Shown here piece by piece: positions 45,681 to 57,209 of a DNA stretch of 64,000 nucleotides. A program made the position numbers and the translations under genes. The stretch is from Parelaphostrongylus tenuis. Lineage: Eukaryota > Nematoda > Chromadorea > Rhabditida > Metastrongylidae. How positions within the stretch are numbered: the stretch's first letter is position 1; every line of letters begins with the position of its first letter. The notes under the pieces are model-generated. The model worked only from the letters and a program-made list of their open reading frames with translations, was not told the DNA's origin and made no database searches. The DNA is taken from positions 158,634 through 222,633 of the forward strand of contig JAHQIW010000416.1 in assembly GCA_019055375.1 (NCBI GenBank). The letters are read 5' to 3'.

Positions 45681-46639
45681 CAGCGCTCGACATGATGTAT
45701 AGTTTGGGCCGAAAAATTATGTTATTAATCCTGCAGACAATAATGGAGTGAGATATGATTATTTTGGGAATTTACACTTACTGTCTTAAAGCGCATAAAT
45801 TGCTGAGTGTAAAAAAGCAAAATTCTATGTAACGTCGGTGAATGTTGAGCGGTACTGATATTTGGAGTGTACTGCTAATGATTGATGCTTGTTATATAAA
45901 TTTTTGTTTGCTGAATAAATTTCTTGAACAAAAGATCAACAACATCATTGGAAGGTTTGAAAAATTTGGCTTAGAAATATCCTAGTCCTCCAAAGAAGTG
46001 CTCTACAAATTGATGATTGTGATATGTACGAAGGCTCATTACGGCTGCCCGCTAAAAGTCACATTTTAGAAAGTCATACATTGGAGGAAATGTGTTCCTA
46101 GCTTGAACTTTTGCATACTGCCAGAGATTTGGTGGAAATGGCGATACGTTGTTTCCACCTTGGTGTGGCCTCCGTCTTGAAAAGTGGGACTTTTTAAAAT
46201 AAGTGCGATTTCTATATTTTTTCAAAAAAGACTTTCGCATAAGGCATTTAGTAAAAGTTCATTTTTATCATAAATTGTCTCCAGCGTACGAATTTCGCTA
46301 TACAAATTACCAGTACACCCACTGTGAAGTTGAAGCGACGGGCTGTTTACTCAGAGCACAAAACGCGATCTTAATTCCCTTGCTACATTACGCCTTTTGA
46401 ACTACTATAAAGATTACTGAAAATCTACTGTAAATCCAGGTATAAACGACAGCGAGGTACGCAAGGCACTTCGAAGGCGAAAGCGAAATTGTCGAGCGAA
46501 AATGAAGTGAAACATAATTTTTTGATTGTTACAGCGCAAAAAAAAGGTAATTTCAAACATAGGTGCATCTTCAAAAATCTCGAGACCCAAGCTATAGAGC
46601 GGTTGCTAAAACGCTGAAAAGAAATAGAAATCATTTTTT

Positions 46640-47130
46640 TTCTAGGAGGGTAAAACAAGGTGATGATGATGGAGAAGTATCAACAGATTTATTGCTGAAT
46701 ATCCCGTGCAATAAAACCTTGTTCTGTATAAACATTGAAGACCCTATAGTGAATTTTCTGGCAGTGCACGTTTGGGAAGGTTACCTGAAAATTTCGGAAT
46801 GCTGTTTTTTCTTAGAGAATACCCAATAGGTCTCATTAACCTTATTAACTTCTTGAAGATTTCCGGGGGAGCAAAATTGACAGGTTACAGCAGAAAGATA
46901 GCTGTGCAAATCTACATTTGATGCAGTTTCAAAATTCCACGATCAGATAGCACTAAAATATGCTTTTCAGTTTGAAGAGTTACCGCGAAGCATAGTACGG
47001 CTTAGACAAAAGATATTTGAGAGCTTTCTGTCAATTGTTGCTCTTCAAGAAAAATAAAAATGTCCTGCAAAACCGTTCTTCTCTCTCGTAGCCCAGTTTA
47101 GAGTAATTAGTGGATTAGATTACATGGTAG
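46640..47130. other. No recognised feature
   Basis: AT-rich sequence right of the decayed piggyBac-like element; nothing identified. Confidence 0.4.
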
Positions 47131-47184
47131 AAGATTCAGCTCATCTATACTCAAGTGAACTGAGTGGTAAGCATAAAACACGAT

Positions 47185-47242
47185 CTTAGACTGGAGTCGA
47201 ACCCCCGTTTTATACATACGGAAGCGCGTGCTACACCCGAGG
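47185..47242 (-). repeat. tRNA-like head, left arm of the 47-kb pair
   Basis: On the minus strand: CCTCGGGTGTAGCACGCG (A-box region, shortened) and GGGGGTTCGACTCC (a good B box). The D-arm is shortened and the ends do not pair well, so it is not a functional tRNA gene. Confidence 0.6.
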
Positions 47243-47456
47243 AACGTTTGCCACCACTCATTCTTCAATCTCGCTACAATAGCTATCAGCCACTGCGAAA
47301 AAGCAATAAAAACACACATCTCGGGTATTACGCATCACAATGGCTGTCAGCTCAACTGGGCATATAAACAAATTCGCATTCCCCACCAAACCTATCAAAG
47401 ATTGCTAACTGATAGTTATAATGGCAAGATTGAAGAATGAGTGGAAGCGCAAATTT

Positions 47457-47526
47457 GCCTCGGTTCTGTAGTGGTAACACGTGTCCCTGGTATTGATGGA
47501 ACGCGGGTTCGACTCCCGTCTGAGGC
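47457..47526 (+). repeat. tRNA-like head, right arm of the 47-kb pair
   Basis: 70 nt with a possible 7-bp acceptor stem (GCCTCGG with CTGAGGC), A-box-like TTCTGTAGTGGTAACACG and a consensus B box GGGTTCGACTCC. The anticodon arm does not fold properly and no usable anticodon can be assigned, so I treat it as a tRNA-derived repeat. Confidence 0.65.
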
Positions 47527-47719
47527 CGTGTTTTATGCACACCACTCAGTTCTCTTGAGCATAAATGAAACATCATAACACTGCAAGAAAGCAATGAAAA
47601 CACGAGAATTCTCGGATATTCAGCTTATCTTCAATATTCTAGCGAGATATCCACGACTCGAAACGTAATAAATTACGATGTACGTTTCACACATGGGAAG
47701 TCGAAGGCACCTCTAGCGC

Positions 47720-48290
47720 TCTAGAATTATCGGGTATGTTATGATTTATTTTACATCTGTCTATTAGTGCCGAATAAGCAGTTCGGTATCGTAACACTTT
47801 TTCGCAGCAGTAGTTCCGCATTGTTTCAGCTGAGTTACTGAGCGACGACGATTTTTGCTAAATCTTGCTCCATTAAATTCCAACATGATACGGTACTAAG
47901 CGAATTTTGGCCGGTGCAAAAGAAACTCCATGGTGAGCAAGTTTCAAATTATAAAGCGTGCAAGTGTTTGAAGTCTCTTTGAAACTTAGGTACTGAATTT
48001 TTGAGCGAGATCTCAAAACAGCCGATCGAAAAGTATTGTTACATATGCTCCGTAACAGCCGTAAACCATGTAATCGACAATCAATCACTCCGAAAAAACG
48101 CAATACCAAGTGATCATTCCACTTAACGTGAGTGATACTTCATAGGCGAGATTCTTAGTAATAGTAGGAATGAAGAGCCGAATGGCATGTGGCGCTGGTG
48201 GGGCATGTGCGAAAGCCGATGGTCTACACTACAGATGTCATACCACACCTCTGGAAAGCCCAAAACATTCTATCATATTACATATCAAAT
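47720..48290. repeat. Fragment of the gene-family flank joined to a repeat-R unit
   Basis: 47720-47950 aligns with 4070-4230 and 62740-62900 (TTATGATTT, then AGCAGTTCGG or AGCGGTTCTT). 47970-48290 is a unit of repeat R as at 1.78-2.31 kb. No gene-family exon was found beside it. Confidence 0.5.
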
Positions 48291-48299
48291 GTTTTAGCG

Positions 48300-50185
48300 A
48301 TCTCAGGAAAAACGATTGAAAGGTAATGTCAATATTCTCTTCGAAAACTTCCTAACTTTTATGCAATTGCCTCATTAAGCATAAAACAGAGTATGTTGTT
48401 AGTTTATGCGCGCCAAAATGACAGTTACAGCAATGCCCGTTTTTTCGCATTTTTTCCAGTTCATTGCGATGATCAACAAATTTGTGAAATAGCTGTGACA
48501 AGCAGAAACAGGGCGACGATCAGGAAATTTTCAACTAGAAATGAAAAAGGAAAAGCCCAACTCTTTCTCAAGTGAACATTTTTGCTGATGTCAAGGATCG
48601 TAAAAATCCATTATGGTCATTAAATATTTATCCATAAGCTGTCCTCTAAATACTTCTCAAATTTTTCAGCGCTGAAACAGGCTGCGAAGCTTTTGCCAAG
48701 TAATTTATTTTAGCATTACATATTGCCTATATACTTTCTTGTCAAATGTTGTAAGCAATAGAAAGAGGCTATCTTAGCAAAACGACTGTGAGCAGACGAC
48801 TCAGAGAGGCTCTAAAGAAGAATACACTGAAGCAACAAACGAGTAAATTTTTTATGAACCTCATGGACTTAATCTTAAAAGAAAATTGTTGACCGCTAAT
48901 GCTGACGCTAAAAGTAAGTCGGTGCTTATTATTAAAATCAGCACTTCTCAATTTATCGAAAAAGTAGTCCAACGAAAATCCCTTTCAAAAAAGAAAAAAC
49001 CATGGCAGCACTAATACATTCATCACAGTGCCTAAACATTCCACATAATTCATAATAAAAATGGAGATTTTTAGGAGAAATGGGAGTCGTTTTTACTAAA
49101 AATATGTTTACATAAGTTCATCCACCAGCAATCTAAGTTTTCTAGCGACAAAGTTTGCTTATCGTCAAGGATTCATTATTGAATAACTGAAAATACACTG
49201 TGGCTTTAGGACAACGCACTGTAAAAGCAAAACGTAGCTTTTCCGCAAGTAAAACGTAATATAACGGTCATTCTACAAGCAAAGCTTACTACGAAAACCG
49301 GTGTTTCTCAAGCTATCAAAGAGCTACGAGGACATAGACCCAAACTAGAAACTAGTGTAAATGAACATTTTGTTACAGCTGGAAATACTTTTCTTCTCAA
49401 ACATGTGATATTCTTGTTGAGATATAGGTCATTTCGACACATGGGCGTTCTTTATACTGAAAGGAACCTTCATAAGAGTTTTCTTCCTGTGACATTCTAT
49501 CATCCAATAGTGAAAATGACTTCTTAGAGATTATACAATTACAGCTTAAATTCAGAAATTCACCAGTTAACTTTCTACATTTCCATTAGTGGGCCTTAAT
49601 AAATCATTTTAAGTCTGGAACTGAATTTGGGTTTTAGAAGGCCTTCCTAGTGCGTTTTAAAAGAGGCACGAAGATTATATTTCACCTTCAGATTATTCTT
49701 TGTGCATATACTCATGTATGCAACAAAAACATTTGAGCGCGTAGAAGAAGCACTGGTTGGTCAGGATTCCAGGAAATCTAGAAAACTCAAACAGAAAAAA
49801 ATCTGCAATCAAATTGCAAAATTGTGCTCCAGATTTCATACGCTCGCTCGCATCATGCTGCGCGCAGCAATTTCAACTACCGCCGTCAAAGAACATGATC
49901 TGATTACTTGCTGAGAAATCTTTTCACCGCTTCGATAAAATTACAAAGTTTCACGTACTTATAGATGAGGTTTTGCACTGTTCCACAGTTATTTTCATTT
50001 TTATTTCCTATTCATAAGAAACCGTTTGGGAAGCTAAAGCCACGGGTTATTTACTCTGAGAACAGAATGGACTCTTTTCTTCAATCTTACTATGCTCTTT
50101 GAAGACCTTCATGGAACCCAATTATACACTCGGATTTGTCAAGATTTGAGCTACCAAAATATTGTTGGGAATACATGTTCAATAT
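48300..50185. other. No recognised gene; scattered piggyBac-3'-like phrases
   Basis: Phrases such as AAACGTAATATAACG and TTTCTCAAGCTATCAAAGAG near 49.2-49.3 kb recall the 3' non-coding part of the piggyBac-like elements. The plus-strand open frames at 48393 and 49702 are short and unrecognised. Confidence 0.35.
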
Positions 50186-50194
50186 GTTTAGTGA

Positions 50195-50330
50195 TATGTG
50201 AAACTTAATACGCTCAACGGGACTCGACCTTGCGTTTTACCTTTTCCGAGATGCGTGCTCACCGGGTGCACCTGTTCTGTCATCACTCTTTCTTCTACAC
50301 GATACCACCGCTTAAGACGATTGAATAAAA
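50195..50330 (-). repeat. tRNA-like repeat (family S1), degenerate
   Basis: A degraded B box (AACGGGACTCGACC on the plus strand) and a GATGCGTGCTCACCGGGTGC region in the order and spacing of a minus-strand S1 head. No partner copy nearby. Confidence 0.45.
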
Positions 50331-50865
50331 GGAATTCTAGTGGAGTACACAGAAAAATTACTGGAAAATCAAGCGCAGATTCTAGCAAGGCAGGAATTAC
50401 GCAGGTGTGTGAAACATAAAACTTTCGTCGTTGTTACAGCTCATTAAAAATGCCTTTTCATAAGATAAGCTAGGCTTAGCATTGCCTCTTTCAAACCATT
50501 GGAATATACCAAAATTCTAGCGAAAAAGGCCTTGTCTGACCCAGGCAAAGGCGAGTGTAAAACACATTATGCACTCTGAAAACGTAACATTATTTTTTCT
50601 TTGTTGCTGCAGCTCACCAACAGCTCACTAAGAAAGCCTTTCCAGAAATCCTGTCAACTGTCAAAATCACGATTCTTTCGAAATCCGTACCTGACGAAGA
50701 AACCTCAAAAAAAACCAGTGAACAATTAAGTGTACACTTGGTCTCTGATGGGTCAAGCAATATAAAAGCATATGATATTACGTGGAAATATGTTTGAATT
50801 TAGTGAGACAGTATTACACATTTTGTGACATCTTTGTTGGGGGCACCTTTCCAAATCGGATGCCC
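50331..50865. other. Left flank of piggyBac-like element 3; repeated 3'-type phrases
   Basis: Two stretches (about 50.41-50.47 and 50.57-50.66 kb) resemble the unit near the 3' ends of the piggyBac-like elements (CGT-GTTACAGCTCATTAAAAA). Possibly an older, truncated copy. Confidence 0.35.
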
Positions 50866-50869
50866 TTAA

Positions 50870-53805
50870 CCTTTTCAGGACCACCAGCTGTAATCGTATG
50901 CGTAGTGCAAATCGCAGCCGATGAGCAATTTTTTGTTATTTGATCAGGGTTTTTTTCATCTTTTTGAGAGTAAATCTAGAACTTCTCGTAACAGTTGAAA
51001 ACTTCGCGATTTTTTCAAATACTCGAAAGCTTTTGGCGCAAATATAACATTTATGTTTGATTAAAAGCCTCTCTTTTACTGCTGAATCCCAGTGACCTTG
51101 GCATTCTATCAATTGTGTTAATTTGTACAAGGAACATAGTGATTTAAATGTATCAGTTTTGATATATTTCATCATATATATTGATTAAAAGTTAACATAG
51201 TAATTAAAGATTGGAAAACAATGAATAGTTTGTCAAAAAAGATGTTGCACAGTGCATGCGAGGCCAGGTTATCGATAATGAAGCCTAAAAAACCCTTTTT
51301 GACCAAGCTTTCTTCCTTAGGAAAAGTTTTCTCTAGGGTTCTGGTAACCATTCGATAGCTTGAATTTTTGCGACTGCGATTCCTTAGTTGATTAAAAAGA
51401 AGACTTAGTGTGCTGTAATAACGAATAAAGTCTGCTTTGTTGGCTCAGTTACGGTCTTCGGATAGCTTTGTGATCATTCAGCAGTAAATTGATAGGACAC
51501 GTAACGGCAGTTTTAAAACTATTTTCATGTTGCAAAAAGATATTTGAGGTGTTGTAAGAGTAAAAAAAAATTACTTTTCGCCCTCAGAGCTTCTTCGCAC
51601 ATGGGAACATATATGCGTCAAAAATCATAAGAGCATATAGAGGCAATCGTGTTGTAATAGATTGCCAGAAAAATCCAAAATTTTCAGCATATTTCTAAAT
51701 AAGTAACGAAATTAGCGCTCACTCTGATGGCGCTACGCGTAGAGATTTCATTTGCCGCTTGAAAGAGCTTGCTTTTTGTCATTTATTTGAAAAATATTTC
51801 TCCTTCTTAGAAAAATCTCAATTTTGCCTAATTGACGCAGTATCAAAAGGCACAGATTCTGAATAAAGCCGCTTAAACAGCGCAGTGTAGGGGACACCAC
51901 GTACAACACGTTTCCACGGGCAGGTGCAGACAAACCCCCATGCTCGCTAGGCTAATGACAGACACAGTTGTGATGGGTCCAATGAATGACTTACTAGATG
52001 AGGGCCGACAGCTCTTTATCAACAATTGATGCACTAGTATCAAATTTTCCGAAGGTCTGTTGCAGAGAAAAATACATTTGATCGAGACGTGTAGAAGGGA
52101 TAGGGGAGGCTTACCTGTGGAAATCATGTAGCACCAACTAAAGAAGGGACAGGCAAAGGCCGTACAGAATAAGAGAAGCGTAATGGTGCTCAGGCGAAAT
52201 GACAAATGAGATGTTGCAAAAATTTCTACAGTTCACGGTTCCACCATCAAACCAACGAGAAGAAATTCGAAGTTTTGTAGAGCTACAACAAGCACAAGTT
52301 GCTCGTGGATTTCACGAACCACACTACTGTGTATCTTTCTCATACACCAGAAAGACAAGTATATGGGAGTGCCTTTTGCTGCGATATCGCTTCACAATAT
52401 CAAATTCCACAGTTTAGGTACATATGCCTTTTTTTACACCTGGTGACGCACTGTGCATGATGAACACGTGAAAAATCTACAAAATCTGCGTAAAGAAAAT
52501 TTCTTTCTCCGATTTCTGAGTGGAAGTTTATCGCAAATACTTGCAAGACCATATCGCTTCACAGCCGACATCTAGACCAATCTCGACGTCACTTATCACG
52601 TCGTTGGCGTCCTATTGATGTAAGCAACATCTTTTTTTCACCTTCTTTCAATACTGCTCAGCGGAGATGTGTTCTTAGATGTTTATTGTTTTGAAGAACA
52701 AGGACTGTTGAGTGTAACTGAAAGTTTCCATACGACCCGGGGAAATGTTGACCTAACCGATATCTAGAATGATTTGCTATTGATCGATGCTAATTGTATA
52801 AATTATTGGTTGCTAAATAAAGAAAAGGTTGACAGCATCAGTGAAACGCTTTGAAATTTTGGATCAGGAATATGCAATTTGTTCAGAGAGCTACTCTACA
52901 GATCGATGACTGTGAGCTCTACCAAGGCTTCTTCCGACTATGTACTAAAAGTCACACCACATAGGCTTCTTAAAATAGTCGTACTTTGAAGGCAATTTTT
53001 TCTGATTTGAAGTCTTACCTATGGTCAAGAAATAAGAAGTAAGAAATGGAGGTGCGTTATTTCTTCATTGATGTGGCCACCTATTGAGAAGTTGAATTTT
53101 TGGCACACGTAAGCGTTCTTTTTACGAGAATTTTTCACAGAAAGCGTTCAGCAATATTCATTTCTTTCTGATTATAAATTGTCCAGCGCTTAGATTTTAC
53201 CACTGGAGCGCCAATGAACTCTCTGTGCAGTTCGAGCGACCGGCTAATTATTCAGAATGGAAATGGGACACTAATTTCCTTCCTACAGAGCACCAAAAAG
53301 TCAGTCCAATAAAGGCAATTAATTTTTAAAATCTACACTTTTTGAGTTATCGAATCACCACCACAATTCTGCTGTAAGGCCAGGCATAAACGATGGCGAA
53401 ACACGCAAAGCACTTCAATGGCGGAACGTTATTTCTGTTCGTCGTTGTTACAGCACACTAAAAACCTTCACTGTGAATACATTTTGAAAATTAACTTACA
53501 CTTAGAATCCACGTTTCTCACGCTATCAAACGACCACTGAAACTTCAGCGAAAAAGCATCGTTTGGTGAAACAGCTTAGCAAACACGAGTATAAAGTGCA
53601 TTATACACATTGAAAAGAAAACGTAATTTTCTTGATGTTCCTACAGCTCAGTAGAAAAGCTTTTCTAATAGTTAAACATGCCATCAGAACCGCAAGTTTC
53701 TCAGCTATCGAATGGTTATTTGAAGTCTACTATAAATTTTGTGCTCGACGAGAAAACCACTAAAATGCGCGTGTACCATGAGTTGTACACGTGGACCTGA
53801 AAGTG
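50870..53805 (+). mobile_element. piggyBac-like element 3 (both termini present, coding decayed)
   Basis: The left end CCTTTTCAGGACCACC follows TTAA (50866-50869). The right end GGTGGACCTGAAAG-type sequence (ACACGTGGACCTGAAAGTG) precedes TTAG (53806-53809), a one-base variant of TTAA. The ends are imperfect inverted repeats. It is the longest copy (2.9 kb) and covers everything seen in elements 1 and 2, so it is the best guide to the family's structure. Confidence 0.75.
51880..52270 (+). pseudogene. piggyBac transposase remnant, central part (element 3)
   Basis: Plus-strand frames with stops give MTDTVVMGPMNDLLDEGRQL, then FSEGLLQRKIHLIET, then LPVEIM and VMVLRRNDK, collinear with the 140-codon frame at 44777-45199. 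A minus-strand open frame of 110 codons (51873-52205) is antisense and not considered real. A C-terminal remnant follows at about 52430-52680 with most cysteines lost. Confidence 0.6.
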
Positions 53806-53809
53806 TTAG

Positions 53810-54480
53810 AGTATGAACACGCAGCATAAAGGTTACGTAGAGCACAGTATTTAGCGGTCTTGTGATGCACATTTTCCTTGATCAATCACATTCTGGACAT
53901 AGTAAATCCGCCATAATTTCTGGATCAACAGATTGACAGAATAATTCCAGGAAGAAAAAGTACTTGATGCATTGTCTCGTCAATGCAAGCCATTATGGAA
54001 CTCAGATACGCACACGGTCATCCCTATGACGCTTAATGTCACCAAATGCAGGAAACTTTTATTAGGGTACTTCAATGCCGGGCATCTTATCCTCCCTTAC
54101 TTGATAAATAATTACTTGCTCTGTACTCATATGATGCTCAAGTCCTAGTTCTCTCATTGATTTTGATGTCTTCTAAGTAGTATCTAACTATGTATCGTAT
54201 TTATACTTTTCAAAAGTTGAAAAAGAATCGCCCACAGCTTTCACCAAATCCTGTGTAGATGTCGAAGACCAATGGATCTACTGATATTCCATTACAGACA
54301 CAAACTTAACTTCTAAACCCAGTACATATGCGCTGCTCTGAGAACAACATTCCTCTTGAACGGTTCCGCTCGTAACCGTTGAGTGTGAACGGTGCTACAA
54401 ATCTTTTCCTAGAAAAAATTCAGCAGAAGTTGTAAATCATACATAGCATAGATAAAAGGACAGTGACCAGTAGTATGAGA
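53810..54480. other. No recognised feature
   Basis: Anonymous sequence between the piggyBac-like element and the tRNA-like pair. Confidence 0.4.
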
Positions 54481-54533
54481 TTAATACTCTCGCCATATAT
54501 AACTTAGAGAATTGAGTGGTGAGCAAAAACACG

Positions 54534-54606
54534 GCCTCAGGCGGGAATCGAACCCGCGTTTGATCCTATCCGGTGACGCGTGCTCTAACCACTACACCAC
54601 CGAGGC
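54534..54606 (-). repeat. tRNA-like head, left arm of the 54-kb pair
   Basis: 73 nt on the minus strand: 7-bp acceptor stem (GCCTCGG with CTGAGGC), a good D-arm (GGTGTAGTGGTTAGAGCAC) and a perfect B box (GGGTTCGATTCC). The anticodon stem contains mismatches and position 33 is not U, which argues against a working tRNA. Transcription by RNA polymerase III is still plausible from the A and B boxes. Confidence 0.65.
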
Positions 54607-54773
54607 ACATTTGCCCGACCACTAATTCTTCAACATCTCTATGTTAGCTATCAGCCACCAACCTTTAACAGGTTTGGTCGGATATGCGATTTCGTTTATA
54701 AATCCCGTTAAGCTGACAACTATTGCTATACATAATACTTCGAAATTAAAGCATTTCTACTGCTTATTTCGCA

Positions 54774-54838
54774 GGTGTAGTGGTTAGAGCACGCGTCCCC
54801 GGATAGGATGAAAAGCGAATTCGATTCCCGCCTGAGGC
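54774..54838 (+). repeat. tRNA-like head, right arm of the 54-kb pair
   Basis: A 5'-truncated version of the left arm (AGGTGTAGTGGTTAGAGCAC, then a 5-bp anticodon stem CGTCC/GGATG with loop CCGGATA). The B box has one change (AATTCGATTCCC). The acceptor stem cannot form. Confidence 0.6.
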
Positions 54839-54932
54839 CGTGTTTTTGCTCACCACTCAATTCTTTCTCTAAGTTATATAAGTAACATCAGAACTGCGAA
54901 ATAAGCAGTAGAAATACTATACTCTCGCCATA

Positions 54933-56490
54933 AGTAATACCTATAGGTTATTATAGTGAAGCATCGGGGTGTACGGATATAACTGTAATTGTCATATTTT
55001 TTCCGGCGGTTTTATCTAGAACACTAGTTTAGACAACTGTGGTAAGTTTCGTTTTTGCAAGGGGTCATCATGATAGTTCTTTAATTTGATCTCTACAATA
55101 TTATGAGGAGAGAGCATCATTCTTGAAGAGTGGGTGCGGTATAGAGAATTTGGCCAATGAAGGGGAGCAACAATGCATTTGCTTTCATGAACTGGCACTG
55201 AGTTCATTGTGCCGCCTCATTTCTGACATGCAAGTCAATGTTTCCTGATTTCCAATGGCTATAATGAGTCGTGGATAATGAATGAAATGAGGGGCTGTCA
55301 AAACCGAGCACGAAACTTCGTATTATTCTTCAGACATTTCTTGGAACTCTATCAAATCTTCACAGCACATTACTGCATAGTGCACTTACATTTTTACGTA
55401 CTGCTGCTGTAATACAAAGTACATGGGAGACTGTATGAGACGAAGATGAGAGTGCATAAAATAAGAGAAGCTCAGACGTTCTTTACAAAACAGGAACAAT
55501 CAACTCACAGAACGTACGTGGCTAATGTGGCATACATAAAGAGTATAGTAAGTTCACTGAGGAAGTAGAAGGCGTTCATCAAACAGTGGTCGTGCACAGT
55601 GCATAGGTAGGCTTCTACCTCATAAAGTCAAGCAATGCAACAATTTCGATTCCCATATAATCGACAACTATCTTTTTGGCTGCTCGTTGTTGTCGGCCAT
55701 GTAGAAGGTATCAACGCAAGACATTTCAATAGGATTGATAAAGCACTTGGCGGAAGGTGAAAGTCTGAGAAAGTGTAGTAAGAGTATAAGATACTATCAC
55801 TACCTATATTCATTCTCATGAAGGTACTTGTTTCTGCTAAGATGGGAACGCCGAAAATGCCTCTTATTGTTCACGACTTCTTAATAAACTCCAAAGATTT
55901 TTTCATGGATCGTCTACTACTTCGCAAGGATACTGTATGTGTTTCACTTCCATTTTCGCTGATCAGTTTTCACTCGTGATGAGAAGAATATCTTTGAAAG
56001 AAACAGGTCTTTGTAGCAATTTATTCAACATTTCACGTGCGCCTTTGAAAGTTAATTCATCTCTATGTCAGTAATAGACTGCTAGAAGAGTGGAATGGCG
56101 AAGAATGATCATTTCGAAAAACGGCAGAAACAAACATAGAAGAACATGGCTTTCTCTCAACGTTCTTTAATCAGCTCAATCAGCTTCTTGCCCATAGAAG
56201 AAATTACTCTTTGTAAGATAAACGACTGTTACCTTGTCATAATTTTATAAATTATTCGTAGAAAAACAAGCTTTCTTACTTGTATATGTAGCAATTTTTC
56301 TGGACAATCTCTATGTGCAAAGTTCTTGATCAGTTCGTAAGTATGGCACATGCGTTTCATCGCATCATAAACTTAGCCGTTCTATACAGAATTCATTTAT
56401 TTGTAAGCCACTAATTTACTAATTATGCAGGTAATGTGGATAAAAGATTGATATTAGCATATTTCGTTTGTGGCACTTCACAGCTGATTT
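54933..56490. other. No recognised feature
   Basis: Downstream (3') flank of pseudogene C. No exon, repeat or element was identified. Confidence 0.4.
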
Positions 56491-57209
56491 GTTGCCTTTA
56501 GTCGACCACTGCTATTGCCGAGATGAAGTGTGATCTAAAGGGACCCGATGCCAACATTCGGACCGCTCTGTTCGCTACTCCTTGCCACATCTGTTTTGGC
56601 CAATTCGCCATGACGATGTTTGTAGTCTACGAAAACTTTTCTTTCAACAACAGATCTAAGTTAAGAAAAGATAGAGCTGTTCAAACCGTAAGGGTTCCTG
56701 ATGTTGACATGTGCATCGTGGGAATAGCCTCAATTTTCTTATTCATGCTTATATCACACTGATTTGGACATTCCCTCTCCAACGCATAAGGCTGTCACAG
56801 TGCTGCCGACAATGATGCAGTGTGGTCGCTTCGCCTTGTCTCCGTTAACTGATTGTAAATTCTTTTTCAAACATTTACTTTCATTGGAAAATCCGATGGA
56901 TAAAAAAACTTCTAATCAGTTTATGCCATTCCTATCTGTAATATTATATGATTGAAGATATCAAAAAAGTTGTGTCTACTTATTGAAACTAAGATAATAC
57001 TTCTTATCAGTAGTTGTTTTTCCTGCTTTTTTCATGTTTTCGGAAGGATGCAACATAATCATAATAGAGTTTCATATTAATTCAAATAATTATGTGTATT
57101 CGCTCAAACAATAATTAAATTTGGCACTTTTCAGTTAGCTGAGCGCCACTTCAACCCATCAGAAAAAGAACATTTGGAGCTTGTTTTTGACAATTAAGCC
57201 AGCATTCAA

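Larger units (their letters stand above)
43783..46630 (+). mobile_element. piggyBac-like element 2 (right end lost)
   Basis: The left terminus reads TCCTTTCATGACCACCAG straight after TTAA (43779-43782). It aligns with 50870-53700 over most of its length and contains both transposase remnants. Similarity fades at about 46.62 kb with no terminal repeat or TTAA found, so the right boundary is approximate and probably deleted. Confidence 0.65.
47134..47630. mobile_element. Head-to-head pair of tRNA-like repeats with imperfect target duplication
   Basis: The direct repeats ATTCAGCTCATCT (47134-47146) and ATTCAGCTTATCT (47618-47630), 12 of 13 identical, enclose two S1 copies in inverted orientation: a minus copy at about 47150-47290 and a plus copy at about 47457-47600. 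Their tails (ACTGAGTGG...GCATAAAACACG and its inverse) form the outer arms. Parts of the 170-bp spacer match, in inverted orientation, the spacer of the pair at 54.5-54.9 kb. Confidence 0.65.
54484..54932. mobile_element. Head-to-head pair of tRNA-like repeats with a perfect 14-bp target duplication
   Basis: ATACTCTCGCCATA occurs at 54484-54497 and again at 54919-54932, enclosing about 420 bp. Inside, two S1 copies face each other: the minus copy with tRNA-like head at 54534-54606 and the plus copy at 54774-54838. The tails (GTGTTTTTGCTCACCACTCA and its inverse) form the outer arms. The right copy is also bracketed by inverted 25-bp arms (54751-54775 and 54894-54918). The direct repeats imply that the pair inserted as one unit. 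Confidence 0.7.

Noticed and set aside
51873..52205. 110-codon minus-strand gene, with a relative at 44929-45120
   Set aside because: Antisense to piggyBac transposase remnants; the plus-strand frame matches piggyBac motif order, so conservation of the antisense frame is secondary.
54534..54606. Functional tRNA gene
   Set aside because: The D and T arms are convincing but the anticodon stem is mismatched, position 33 is not U, and related sequences are dispersed with shared tails and flanking duplications, as in a SINE.
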